Shown: positions 16,918 through 26,350 of the stretch, one piece after another | Numbering within the stretch: the first letter of the stretch is position 1 | How the letters are laid out: each line of letters starts with the position of its first letter | NCBI GenBank assembly: GCA_035772405.1 | Contig: JAYKKM010000226.1 | Coordinates: 558,001-622,000 of the forward strand | Length of the DNA stretch: 64,000 bases | Reading direction: 5' to 3' | Origin: Chrysogorgia sp. JL179-B06 | Taxonomy: Eukaryota > Cnidaria > Anthozoa > Scleralcyonacea > Chrysogorgiidae | Position numbers and translations under genes: made by a program | Notes under the pieces: generated by a model | Told to the model about the DNA's origin: nothing | What the model saw: the letters and a program-made list of their open reading frames with translations, nothing else | Database searches by the model: none

Positions 16918-17337
16918 ATGGTGAGTGTCGTGGCTGGAGGGATTTTTAATGCGGTGGCTTTTGCAGGCGCTGGCTTTATGTTTTCAAAGTTTAATCACTC
17001 GGGTTATGAAGCTGAGATGGAAAGACACAACCATGCGTTGGAGCAGTTAGCCAGCGCGAAAGAAGCGTGGTATGAAAATGAGGTCGCCAAGAAAGATAAG
17101 ATTCAGCGTTTACGGCAAATGCTCTCAGATGCTAACGCTGACATCAATGACACAAACCACGCGTTGGAAGAACTTAGAAGCGTAATGACCATACGGTACA
17201 GCGGACGAGTGTTCACTGACTCCCCGAGGGTTGCGGATTACTACCAACCGAGTGCGGAAATGAAGGAATACCAATTGTTGTTTGTTAGCGCGCTAGGTTT
17301 GGGTAGTGGAATAGCGGTGTGGGTGCTAACTCGGTAA
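16918..17337 (+). CDS. Polinton coiled-coil membrane protein, 139 aa
   Basis: A glycine/alanine-rich hydrophobic N-terminus (GGIFNAVAFAGAGFMFSKF) leads into a long charged coiled coil (residues 30-95), then a motif RVADYYQPSAEMKEYQ and a C-terminal membrane helix (LLFVSALGLGSGIAVWVL). I recall this layout, with a D(F/Y)Y.PS motif before the last helix, as one of the commonest small ORFs in cnidarian Polintons. The function is unknown; both ends would lie in a membrane with the coiled coil outside it. Confidence 0.72.
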   Translation: MVSVVAGGIFNAVAFAGAGFMFSKFNHSGYEAEMERHNHALEQLASAKEAWYENEVAKKDKIQRLRQMLSDANADINDTNHALEELRSVMTIRYSGRVFTDSPRVADYYQPSAEMKEYQLLFVSALGLGSGIAVWVLTR

Positions 17338-17363
17338 AAAAATGTTAGAGTAGTATAAGAGTG

Positions 17364-17945
17364 ATGGACAAACTTATGAGGCAGATGAGCTACGGCTACA
17401 CAATTGACGAAATCGCGAGTGAGACGCAAATTGAGTGTGGAAACACCTTCGGAATTTACTACTGCTCAGATTGCAACGTTGTGAAACATCTAACTGGTTG
17501 CGGTGGGTACGCATGTCCAAAGTGTGGCGACACCGAATGGGGTTACGTTCAGAGTTATAGTGACATGAGACTCACGCAACCAAAAAGCGTTCACAAACGG
17601 TCTTGGTGGATGGGGAGGAGACTGCGGAACGTTGTGAAGGGTGAGCACCTTGAGTTGATAAAAGAGGACTTCCTGAAAGTTGTCAATGTGTTGCACTCGT
17701 GCAATTTGATAAAGGGTAGAAATGTCAGCAGGTACGGGTACTACATTATTAGGTTGTGTCATAGAAGACGAGTCGAGACACTCAAGAAGGTGTCAGACCT
17801 CAAAGACGGGAAGGTGAAAGACTTGTTTGACGACAATCTGTTTGGGGTGGTGTACCCAAAGTTGGGATGGTGCGAAAGTGGTGATAATTATTACGACGAG
17901 TGGCTTAGGAAAAAAACAAGTGTAGTATATAGAAGCCATGGGTGA
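17364..17945 (+). CDS. VLTF3-like zinc-ribbon late transcription factor, 193 aa
   Basis: The ATG at 17364 follows a TATA-like tagtataagag; the codon before it is GTG. A zinc ribbon has C34-x2-C37 and C51-x2-C54 (YYCSDC, then ACPKCG). It is followed by a KSVHKRSWW segment and a helical C-terminal domain with several Lys/Arg-rich helices (RYGYYIIRLCHRRRVETLKK). A zinc ribbon followed by a 'KR..[WF]' helix and helical bundle is the arrangement of the poxvirus/giant-virus late transcription factor 3 family, which directs RNA polymerase to late promoters. Assignment rests on pattern only. It overlaps the polymerase start by 8 nt. Confidence 0.55.
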   Translation: MDKLMRQMSYGYTIDEIASETQIECGNTFGIYYCSDCNVVKHLTGCGGYACPKCGDTEWGYVQSYSDMRLTQPKSVHKRSWWMGRRLRNVVKGEHLELIKEDFLKVVNVLHSCNLIKGRNVSRYGYYIIRLCHRRRVETLKKVSDLKDGKVKDLFDDNLFGVVYPKLGWCESGDNYYDEWLRKKTSVVYRSHG

Positions 17946-20900
17946 TGTCACAGAAAACTCACTTGTTAGAAATGGTGCAGCCGTTGTAAATCCACTAACA
18001 GGTAGAGCAGTCAACGTTCATGGGCGAGTCTACAATCAACTTGTTAGAGATGGTGTTTTTAGTGACACGACAAATGTCAGTACTATTAATCCGCTAACAA
18101 ACAGACGAGTTAACGTTGGCAGTCGGACACACAACCGTCTCGTTAGAGATCAGGGAGCACAACCCACAGTTGAAGACCATAGCCCACGGCTGTTGGGTCA
18201 AGCGTTGAGAGGGTTCACAAGGTCCTATGGAGTCGAGGTGGTTAACGACAGAGACATCAATCAGGTGAATGGCAGCAGAGGCGCTGTCATCAACCTTTTG
18301 AGACGTGAGCTAGGTGAGACCAACGGAATGAAAGTGGTAGAGACAGTTAAGGTCACTTTTGAGAAGGCTTTAGAACTCGATAAGACCACGTACAAAACTG
18401 CCTACTTTAACAGTGAAACGTTCGTCGTCATTAATGACCACGACATTGAAGATGTTGCCAACCGTGGATCGGAACAAATCTTGACACGGATAGCTGGGTG
18501 GCTATCTGAGGGGTCTGGATGGACTATCGACAAAATAGACGCACACTACGTTAATGTCGCTATTTACAGACCTTTGCATGGGAGTAGCTACATTACGCTG
18601 CCAAAGGAGTTGCGTAATAGTAAGAAGGGTCTGATAAACGTAAATAACGATGATGACAACGAGTGTTTTAGATGGTGTCACCTAGCGCATAAATTTCCTG
18701 TTGGAAAACACTCTGATAGAACGTCGAAGTACGCTAGGCATGTCGGTGAGCTGAATTATGACGGAGTTGACTTCCCAGTCACATTTAAAGACTACAACAA
18801 GATCGAGAAGGCAAACGATATTAGCATCAATGTTTTTGGGTACGAAAATAAGCAGCCATTCCCTGTGTACGTTTCTAAGGAGGCGTATCCTGACCACATG
18901 GACCTACTGTTGATAACTAATGACGTGGGCAACAAGCATTATGTATACATTCGCGATTTTAACAAATTCATGTACCGCCAGACAGAGCACAAGGCGAGAA
19001 AGCATTTTTGCAGGTATTGTTTGCAATGTTTTAGTCGAGCGGACGTGCTTGAAAGTCATGTTGAAGTATGTTTGGTCATCAATGGGAAGCAAGCTATTAA
19101 AATGCCGCAAAAAGGTGCGAAAGTGAAATACGAGAATTTTAGTAGGCAGCTAAACGTACCATTTGTGGTGTATGCAGACTTTGAGGCTATCACACAGAAG
19201 GTGCACACAGCAAAGCTGTCAAGCGAGTGTAGCTACACAAATGCTTACCAGAGGCATGTTGACTGCGGTTATGGGTATAAATTAGTTTGTTGTTATGACA
19301 ACGAGTACAGTAAGCCAGTGAAAGTGTATCGCGGTGAAAATGCAGTTAATAAGTTCATTGGGGAGATGTTAGAAATTGTTGAATATTGTAAAAAGACATC
19401 TGAGAGTCACTTTAACAAAGAGATGACGCTGACTGATGACGATAAGAAGAATTTCGACGAGGCTAAGAGTTGTCATATTTGTAACGTTGAGTACACCAGC
19501 GCTGACGTTAGAGTGAGAGACCACTGTCATGTGTTAGGTAAGTACAGAGGGTCTGCACATCGTGACTGTAATGTGAACTTTAAGTTGACTGACAAAATCC
19601 CTGTGATCTTTCACAACCTACGTGGCTACGATAGTCATTTCATTATGCAGGAGATTGGCAAGTTTGGTCAAGACATAAATGTGATACCGAACAACATGGA
19701 GAAGTACATGGCGTTCATGCTTGGAAAAAACTTGGTGTTCTTGGACAGCTTCCAGTTCATGAGTAGTGGTCTAGACAACTTGGTGAAGAACCTACCAAGG
19801 GACGCTTTCAAATACACGTCAGAAGTGTTTCATAATGAGGGGTTGGCACTAATGACAAGAAAGGGGGTCTATCCCTATGATTATATGGACTCCTTCGATA
19901 AATTCGATGAATGCGAGCTACCCTCCAAAAAAGATTTCTACAGCATTCTGAATGATGAGCATATTACGGAGGAAATGCACGAGCGCGCCATCGATGTGTG
20001 GGACTACTTCGACGTTGAAAGTATGGGTGGGTACCATGACCTGTATTTGAAAAGTGATGTGCTCTTGCTTGCTGACGTTTTTGAGAACTTTAGAAAGACA
20101 TGTCATCGCGAGTATAAATTAGACCCGTGTCATTATTTTACATCGCCTGGATTGGCTTGGGATGCCATGTTAAAGATGACCGGAGTGGAACTCGAATTAT
20201 TGTCCGACATCGACATGTTCCAGTTCGTAGAATTAGGTATGCGTGGTGGTGTGAGCTATATATGCAACAGACATGGCGTGGCAAATAATAAGTACATGGA
20301 AGGGTATGACAAAAAGCGAGAGTCGAAGTATTTGATGTACCTTGACGCCAACAATTTATATGGGTGGGCAATGAGTCGAAGTCTACCTACAGGTGGTTTT
20401 AAATGGTTGACTGAGAAAGAAATAAAAAAGGTTAATCTATGCGACTATCACAACAATAGTAAAAAAGGTTTACTGCTCGAGGTCGACTTGGAGTACCCAG
20501 CCCATTTGCATGACCTACACAACGATTACCCGTTGGCTCCCGAGAAGATGGAGATAACCGTTGACATGTTGTCGGAGTACTGCACGAAAATCAAAAATAA
20601 GTTTAACGTGAGTGTTGGTGGTGTGAAGAAGCTGGTGACTAATTTAATGGACAAAAAAAAGTATGTGTGTCACTACGGAAATCTACAGTTGTACATGGAT
20701 CTTGGATTAAAAATCAATAAGATTCACAGGGTCCTACAGTTTGACCAGTCTAAGTGGCTAGGCAAGTACATCGACTTTAACACAGTCAAAAGAACCGCGG
20801 CTAAGAACGCATTTGAGAAGGACTTCTTCAAGTTGATGAACAATAGTGTGTTCGGAAAAACGATGGAAAATTTGAGGAAGCGTGTGGACGTAAGATTAGT

Positions 20901-21642
20901 GACCACCGAGAAAAAATTAGAAAAGCTTGTCTCAAAGCCTACGTTCGTGTCTTGCAAGATATTTAGCGAGAACTTAGTTGCTGTTCATAAAGTTAAAGAA
21001 ACGCTGACACTAAATCGACCTGCGTATGTGGGTATGTGCATACTAGACTTGAGTAAAACGCTGATGTACAATTTCCACTACAATTATATCATGAAAAAGT
21101 ACTCTAGCGACACCTGCAGATTGCACTTCACTGACACTGACAGTCTGTTGTACTCAATCAAAACTGACGACGTTTACTCCGACTTTATGATGGAGTGCGA
21201 AAAGTTCGACAATAGCGACTACCCTGCAGACAGCCCATTCTTTTTTAGAGAGAATAAGAAAGTTATTGGGAAGATGAAGGACGAGTGCGCTGGAACGCCA
21301 ATTGTCGAGTTCGTCGGGTTGCGCAGTAAAATGTACAGCTATTTAAAAGAGGGTGGAGGTGGCGGGAAAACCGCTAAAGGTATTAGAAAAAATATAATTA
21401 AAAAGGTAATCAGACACGAAGATTACAAAAGCGTGTTACTCGAGCAGAAACAGTTGCGACACATAATGAAGACCATTAGAAGTGTCAAACATCAGATTGG
21501 TAGCTATGAAATTAATAAAGTATCGCTGTCCTGCTTTGACGACAAACGATACCTTTTAGAGAATGGTATTGACTCCTACGCGTATGGTCACAAAAACATT
21601 GTAGTGAGAGACACCATTGAAAACAGTGAGCAAACGGACTAA
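17938..21642 (+). CDS. polB: Protein-primed DNA polymerase B, 1234 aa
   Basis: Replicates the element from a protein primer at the termini. Residues 10-70 hold two repeats of NPLT-x-R-x-VNV...V/T..LVRD, resembling the iridovirus-type adaptor but without its cysteines. A C2H2-like finger is at about 357-381. Exonuclease motifs: YADFEA (D414, E416), HNLRGYDSHF (from H559) and YLKSDVLLLADVF (D707). Between Exo I and Exo II lies an endonuclease-VII-like Cys/His module (VRDHCHVLGKYRGSAHRDCN, D528). Polymerase motif A is LDANNLYGWAM (D803), motif B KLMNNSVFGKTMEN (965-978), motif C FTDTDS (D1066, D1068). All catalytic residues are present and the frame is uninterrupted. Its last codons, ENSEQTD, lie inside the right TIR. 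Confidence 0.96.
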   Translation: MGDVTENSLVRNGAAVVNPLTGRAVNVHGRVYNQLVRDGVFSDTTNVSTINPLTNRRVNVGSRTHNRLVRDQGAQPTVEDHSPRLLGQALRGFTRSYGVEVVNDRDINQVNGSRGAVINLLRRELGETNGMKVVETVKVTFEKALELDKTTYKTAYFNSETFVVINDHDIEDVANRGSEQILTRIAGWLSEGSGWTIDKIDAHYVNVAIYRPLHGSSYITLPKELRNSKKGLINVNNDDDNECFRWCHLAHKFPVGKHSDRTSKYARHVGELNYDGVDFPVTFKDYNKIEKANDISINVFGYENKQPFPVYVSKEAYPDHMDLLLITNDVGNKHYVYIRDFNKFMYRQTEHKARKHFCRYCLQCFSRADVLESHVEVCLVINGKQAIKMPQKGAKVKYENFSRQLNVPFVVYADFEAITQKVHTAKLSSECSYTNAYQRHVDCGYGYKLVCCYDNEYSKPVKVYRGENAVNKFIGEMLEIVEYCKKTSESHFNKEMTLTDDDKKNFDEAKSCHICNVEYTSADVRVRDHCHVLGKYRGSAHRDCNVNFKLTDKIPVIFHNLRGYDSHFIMQEIGKFGQDINVIPNNMEKYMAFMLGKNLVFLDSFQFMSSGLDNLVKNLPRDAFKYTSEVFHNEGLALMTRKGVYPYDYMDSFDKFDECELPSKKDFYSILNDEHITEEMHERAIDVWDYFDVESMGGYHDLYLKSDVLLLADVFENFRKTCHREYKLDPCHYFTSPGLAWDAMLKMTGVELELLSDIDMFQFVELGMRGGVSYICNRHGVANNKYMEGYDKKRESKYLMYLDANNLYGWAMSRSLPTGGFKWLTEKEIKKVNLCDYHNNSKKGLLLEVDLEYPAHLHDLHNDYPLAPEKMEITVDMLSEYCTKIKNKFNVSVGGVKKLVTNLMDKKKYVCHYGNLQLYMDLGLKINKIHRVLQFDQSKWLGKYIDFNTVKRTAAKNAFEKDFFKLMNNSVFGKTMENLRKRVDVRLVTTEKKLEKLVSKPTFVSCKIFSENLVAVHKVKETLTLNRPAYVGMCILDLSKTLMYNFHYNYIMKKYSSDTCRLHFTDTDSLLYSIKTDDVYSDFMMECEKFDNSDYPADSPFFFRENKKVIGKMKDECAGTPIVEFVGLRSKMYSYLKEGGGGGKTAKGIRKNIIKKVIRHEDYKSVLLEQKQLRHIMKTIRSVKHQIGSYEINKVSLSCFDDKRYLLENGIDSYAYGHKNIVVRDTIENSEQTD

Positions 21643-22126
21643 TTCGCAAAACGACTGGCTATTTGTTAGTCAATGTTGTTAGCCAATCAAAAGAGCACCA
21701 TTTTGCTATCCATTTGGATAAACATCACCACTAGAATCATAATCTAGTGGTTTTTTTTTTCGCGCGTGAGTTGAGACAACAGTAGTTTGTTGAAAAAAAA
21801 TGCGAAAATGTTGAAACGACACTCTCTTTTTTAAATATGCGAAAAATGTGAAACGACACTTTCTTTTTTTAAATACGCGAAAAATGTGAAACGACACTTT
21901 CTATTTTTTAAAAAACATGCAAAAATATTGAAATGTCACATTATTAGCATATAAATCGAGTTTGTGGTCTTATTTGATGTATGTTGTAAATTTAGAATTA
22001 CCGAAATGACATCGAACTTTTGGGGGTTTGGGATTTGGTGAAATTTGGTAATGTTTTGGTGATTATATTCGCGTTCAACATTGAATGTGTAAAAATTGGG
22101 CTCGTACCCCCACTCTCTATACTACT
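21610..22126. repeat. Polinton right terminal inverted repeat
   Basis: Reverse complement of 3039-3566 with a few indels (A/T runs, one missing 'actacaa' unit near 21785) and a different hairpin loop. It includes the last codons and stop of the DNA polymerase gene. It terminates ...ctatactact, followed by the aaaaca target copy. Confidence 0.93.
21727..21751 (+). terminator. TIR hairpin followed by T tract (3' end of polB)
   Basis: accactaga, loop atcataa, tctagtggt, then nine to ten T residues, 84 nt after the polymerase stop. The stem is identical to the one in the left TIR but the loop differs in length and sequence, although the rest of the TIR is nearly identical. That pattern points to constraint on structure. 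Confidence 0.5.
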
Positions 22127-22132
22127 AAAACA
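22127..22132. repeat. Right 6-bp target site duplication (aaaaca)
   Basis: Identical to 3033-3038 and directly adjacent to the right terminus. It confirms the exact element ends. Confidence 0.95.
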
Positions 22133-22871
22133 CAAATGTAGGAGTAAAAAGAATCACGAAACACCCAATAATGATCCCAACAGTTATGGCGCCCTTTTTG
22201 CATTTTAAAACCTCTGTCCTGAGCCTGAAATTGTGTGGACTCACATGGGATATTAACGTAGATTGGCGACGAGCCTCTTTGAAAATGTTCCAGTAACAGA
22301 ACAGGATTATAGTCAATGGGATACCGAATGTTAGCAACAAACAAGCTGTCCAAAGCTTTGGTTTGTCTTTCTCAGGGACGTAGAATATAGTTGATGAGAA
22401 AATTAACGACGAAATCCAAATTAAGATGACGATAATCTTACAACGAGTTTTTGTGAAGATTTCTGGGTAATGGTACACCCTTGTCACAGCAATGTATCTA
22501 TCAATGCTGACTGCAGTTAAACTAAACGTTGTAGCTACTAGTGATTGAATCCAAAGGATGTTCTCAGCCAAGTAAAGATGATTTTCAGTCTTCCATGCCT
22601 CCAAACTAGTTAATGCGATGTACAATGGGTTGATTAGTAGACCGACTAGCAAGTCCGCAAAACTCAAGGATGCCAGAAATAAATTAGAAACACGGCTGCG
22701 AAGCAACGGAGTTTTCCAGATTGCAGTGAGGACAACAACATTTCCAGATACGGTAAGGAAGCTGGACAAACCATGAAGAATAACGAAGAACATGTAAGGC
22801 AAAAAAGACAGATTTGGAGAACACTCAGAATTACATTCAACAGTGACCTTGGAACAATTTAACCCATCCAT
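22127..22871 (-). pseudogene. Class A GPCR N-terminal part (TM1-TM6), severed by the Polinton
   Basis: Rhodopsin-family receptor. It has a Cys/Asn-rich extracellular N-terminus, TM1 with GNVVVL, TM2 with LASLSFADLLVGLL, TM3 with SIDRYIAV (DRY motif), TM4-TM5, a basic third loop (EARRQS...), and TM6 ending FTPTFVF. The frame then meets a TAG supplied by the Polinton terminus. TM7 and the tail lie 19 kb away at 2863-3038, in the correct frame. The coding sequence has no other stop or shift, so the insertion is recent or the allele polymorphic. The truncated product would lack TM7. Similar orphan GPCRs are abundant in sea anemones and corals; the ligand is unknown. Confidence 0.88.
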
Positions 22872-23634
22872 ATTTTGATGATTTTCTCTTGGTTTATTTT
22901 AGCCTCCTTCATCGAGTCGGACGTTCTTTGTGTTTTTCTCTTGCGGCCCATCTGCTCACAACATTTCTCTTTGTGTCACAAGAAATTAAACGTGAATAAC
23001 ATCATGAAAAGCATTGTCATTCTAATGATAAAATAAGCTAACCAATAACTGGACGGTTGCGAACATGATTTTAGATGCGTTGTTTAACGTTTATGCGATA
23101 TATATATAATATAATATTGTCAACAATGAATCACTAATTTATTCTTTGATTATTAGATATACAGCAATCAACACAGGTGATTAAGAGTACAATAATTAAA
23201 AATTATAAGTCGACAGACATCAACGAAGAAAATTACTTGACTTTAATTTCTCCGACTAACGATTGCTCTAAAACGCTTAAGATCAAGCACTCATATATCT
23301 TTCGCGGAATATTTCCATGCGTATGCGAGCAGACGTTAGCGGCTGTTTTGTAGCCGGGACGAGACAATAGCCGGGACGGGCCGGGTGTTAACAAAGATCT
23401 CATCACGAATGTATATTGCATTGTGCCGTTTATATTGTGTCGTGCCGTTTATATGGAGAAAATGTTTTCCGCGGGACGTTTTTGTCTCGTCTCGCGAAAC
23501 GCAAACCGTGAAATACGTGTACGCAACAACCCCTCGCCCGCTTACTGTTAGCCGCCTTCATACGGCGCAGTGCTTATAGTTATTTTACTTGATGATAAAT
23601 AATCCATTAATTTGCCAATCTGAATGGATTTTCT
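22872..23634. other. GPCR 5' flank, no gene recognised
   Basis: AT-rich sequence upstream of the receptor gene on the minus strand. It includes an (at)n-like patch near 23100-23115. No repeat or coding signature was recognised. Confidence 0.4.
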
Positions 23635-24905
23635 GTGGATACTATCTATTTCTGTGAAGACATCAAACTAAGACTAAAGAACTTACTTGTCGCAGAGAGC
23701 TTCAGCATAAGAAACCAAATTGTATATGATTTAAGTAAAGTTCCTACTTTCTTAATCACTAATACGTGTCATATTTCAAACAAGATTGATGAACTACATG
23801 GGGTTGTGGAAGTAAACAATGCTACCATATGTATTGTATGTGAATCCTGGCTTACAGATGCTATTCCATCATCTGCCATGGCATTGGCCCCTGGCGTCAT
23901 TCAACATATTTCGTAATGACAGACCTATGCACCTGGAGGAGGTGTATTGGTTATGTTCACAATTCCATACTTACTAAGAGGCTTCATAGTATTGAGGCTA
24001 CTTCATAGGCCGTATAGAATAAGAAGACCATTTAGCTGCATATAATTATGGCGTAAATGTATTTCCCCCTGAGAAATTTGCTGAGGAAAAGGAGATGAGG
24101 GATTACATCACCGAATGCCTGGATTCTATACTGTAAGAAAGACCATCTGCAAGCATGGTCATTGCTGGTGATTTCAATTACTTTGACTCCCGTCAATTGT
24201 GCAAAAGGTTCAACCTTCGCAAGGCAGTTCATCCTTTACCCTGCAGGGGAGGAACATTTTGGACCAAATTTTCACCAACATGTCTCCATTATACAGCGGG
24301 GTACAACACTCTGACCACCAATGTATTTCTGCTATCACCTTTGCATCAAAAACAACCCACTAAAGCTACCTCTAGAGCTGTTAGAAAAAACCTGATAACA
24401 TGAGATCGCTTGGCCTTAAACTTAACCTGGAAAGCTGGGGGATGTTAGTGCGCACGACGTAGACGAAAAGGTTCAGACCTTTAACGCAATCATAAAGGAA
24501 TCACTTGATACCCATAATAAAGAATAGATGACACCCCACATAAACTTAAAGGACCAGATAAAGGGTTTTTGTTAAAGGTGATGAAATAAAGTACGAACAA
24601 CTGCACTCTAAAGTTGCATGCCAAATTCTATGAAGACAAGGCGAGTAATCTCCGCTATTCGAACCCAAGTAAATGGTTCAAGAATATCTATTCTCTGTGT
24701 GGACTGTAGTGTTCATCAACCGTCGACCAAGGTCCACGCCTATACTGTCCAAACGCAGGTTGAACTGAAGGCAGTGGCAGATAGTTACTTGAGAAATTCA
24801 CTGCTCCCTGAAGCGGTCGTGAACCAATTGCTGACGGTGGGAGCGTTGGCAGACTGCCTAGAAGACCGCCCTCCTCCCATTCCGAACATTGATGAAGTGA
24901 ATTAA
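23635..24905 (+). pseudogene. Degenerate LINE: endonuclease and linker fragments
   Basis: Pieces of a non-LTR retrotransposon ORF2 in several frames. VCESWLTDAI at 23635-23916 corresponds to the catalytic-glutamate segment of AP-type endonucleases. VIAGDFNYFDSRQL at 24155-24403 matches the GDFN segment. 24618-24905 ends in the pre-RT linker style 'ALADCLEDRPPPIPNIDEVN'. Frameshifts and stops separate them, and no RT core follows. The copy is dead and 3'-truncated. Confidence 0.65.
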
Positions 24906-25914
24906 GACTAGAAGTTACTATCGCAAGGGAAGTGCTGCCTCGAAATCCAAGGCAGTTGTAATATTGTGCAAAATTGCAAAAAAATAAGTGGTGGGCTAAT
25001 TGAAGTCAAAGTCGCAGCGGAGGTAATACAGCTTCGTACCCATGCGGTTATGGTTTAGGTAATACCAGAGCAGTGGGTTCTACATATATATCATGGAGCT
25101 CACAATGAGCTTGCTGGACCATAGGTACGTACTAACTCTGGGGCACTCTGGGATACGTTAGACATCTATCTGCCATCTGGGGTAAGACATTCATTATGCA
25201 CAGCCAGTCGCCCCCTGCACGTCTGAGTGCCCCACTTTTTGTGTTGTAACCGTTCTCAACATCTATTCACAATATAGTAGTTCTTGAACATGTGTAATAT
25301 TAAACAGATGTAAGTTGAACAGTTGCATAAAAATGCAGTTGAACATAAAGATAAAATAGTTGTATAAAACAGTAACATAGTTCTCTGTACAAGGCTTGCA
25401 TAAAAATGCAGTTCAATATGAACGGCACAAAACGTTGACATTATAACAGTTGATAAACTAAGTTAATCAGAATTTGTTTTGCATAAAAATGCAGTTCAAT
25501 ATGAACACAAAAAGTTGACAATATAACAGTTGATAAACTTGTATAAAAATGCAGTTCAATATATCTCACAGCTGTGTACTAGAAATACTTATACGCAACA
25601 ACCCCTCGCCCAATTGCTGTTTGAAACTTACAGTACAGTACTTCTTTTAGTTCTAAATTACTTGAATTAGATAATAGCCACTTCATTTGCCAAACTACAG
25701 TAAATAAATTTTCAGTGGACAATATCTCTCAGAGCTTTGTATTGTCATAGGACATCAAAATAAATACATGCAGCTCAATTAAACTTTTTAATTTTTGAGT
25801 GCAGCAACAGAATAGTGGGGGGTCTACTGCTGTTTCTACCATCAATCACTAAGAAAGAAATTACTTTTATCACAATATTGATGACTCACGAAATAATCAA
25901 TGCAGTATTTTGTA
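24906..25914. repeat. Intergenic with direct repeats (gcataaaaatgcagttcaatatgaac)
   Basis: Four spaced copies of a unit containing 'ataaaaatgcagttcaatatgaac' and 'gttgacaatataacagttgataaac' occur between 25325 and 25565. The words 'acgcaacaacccctcgccc' are shared with 23520 and 25585, so the flanks of the neighbouring LINE relic are themselves duplicated. No gene. Confidence 0.55.
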
Positions 25915-26350
25915 TATAGACACCAAAGGCTGTTGAAGGAAGAAAGTGCATCTCTATCATACAATGAGTGTCCTTTAAAAAAATCAAATTCGTTCAAATG
26001 TCTACGGATGCATATGTGCAAATGTATAGGGGTCCATTCAAATTAGATTTACTAAGACGTATTAGGGATTCTACTCCAATTGTTGGTGTGGATAGATTAT
26101 GTACAGTAAGTTGATAATTCTACCCACATTGGACTACTGTGATGTGGAGCTGGCAGGAATATGGATAACTAAATATTGATGGTCATAATCAGAGGTCTCT
26201 ATATGCATGTCAGGGAAACTGATCTTTCCTAAGTCGGGACTTGAAACTGATTGGTTAATAGAAATCCCAAGTTTTGTACCTCTTGTATTAGAAGCAAGTT
26301 ACATTGTGTAATGCTAGTTAGGAAATTCCATGGCATTTTAACATTATATC
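25915..26350 (+). pseudogene. LINE 3' end fragment, copy 1
   Basis: It begins agacaccaaaggctgttgaagg and carries a broken frame reading 'ILPTLDYCDVELAGIW', the post-RT region of CR1/L2-like LINEs. It is duplicated with about 85% similarity by eye at 27615-27965. Confidence 0.55.

Larger units (their letters stand above)
3039..22126. mobile_element. Complete Polinton/Maverick (polintovirus), 19,088 bp
   Basis: The element is defined by 5'-AG...CT-3' ends, terminal inverted repeats of about 0.5 kb, and a perfect 6-bp target duplication. It encodes the Polinton hallmark set: protein-primed DNA polymerase B, retroviral-type integrase with a chromodomain, FtsK/A32-type packaging ATPase, and capsid proteins. 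It also carries thymidine kinase, a BRO-N/VRR-NUC protein, a VLTF3-like zinc-ribbon protein and a fibre-like protein. All large frames are open, the TIRs differ by only a few indels and substitutions, and the target duplication is perfect, so the insertion looks recent. No adenain-type cysteine protease was recognised. Confidence 0.96.

Noticed and set aside
25320..25565. CRISPR-like array of spaced repeats
   Set aside because: Four imperfect copies with similar spacers, no cas genes, eukaryotic context; it is a dispersed direct repeat.
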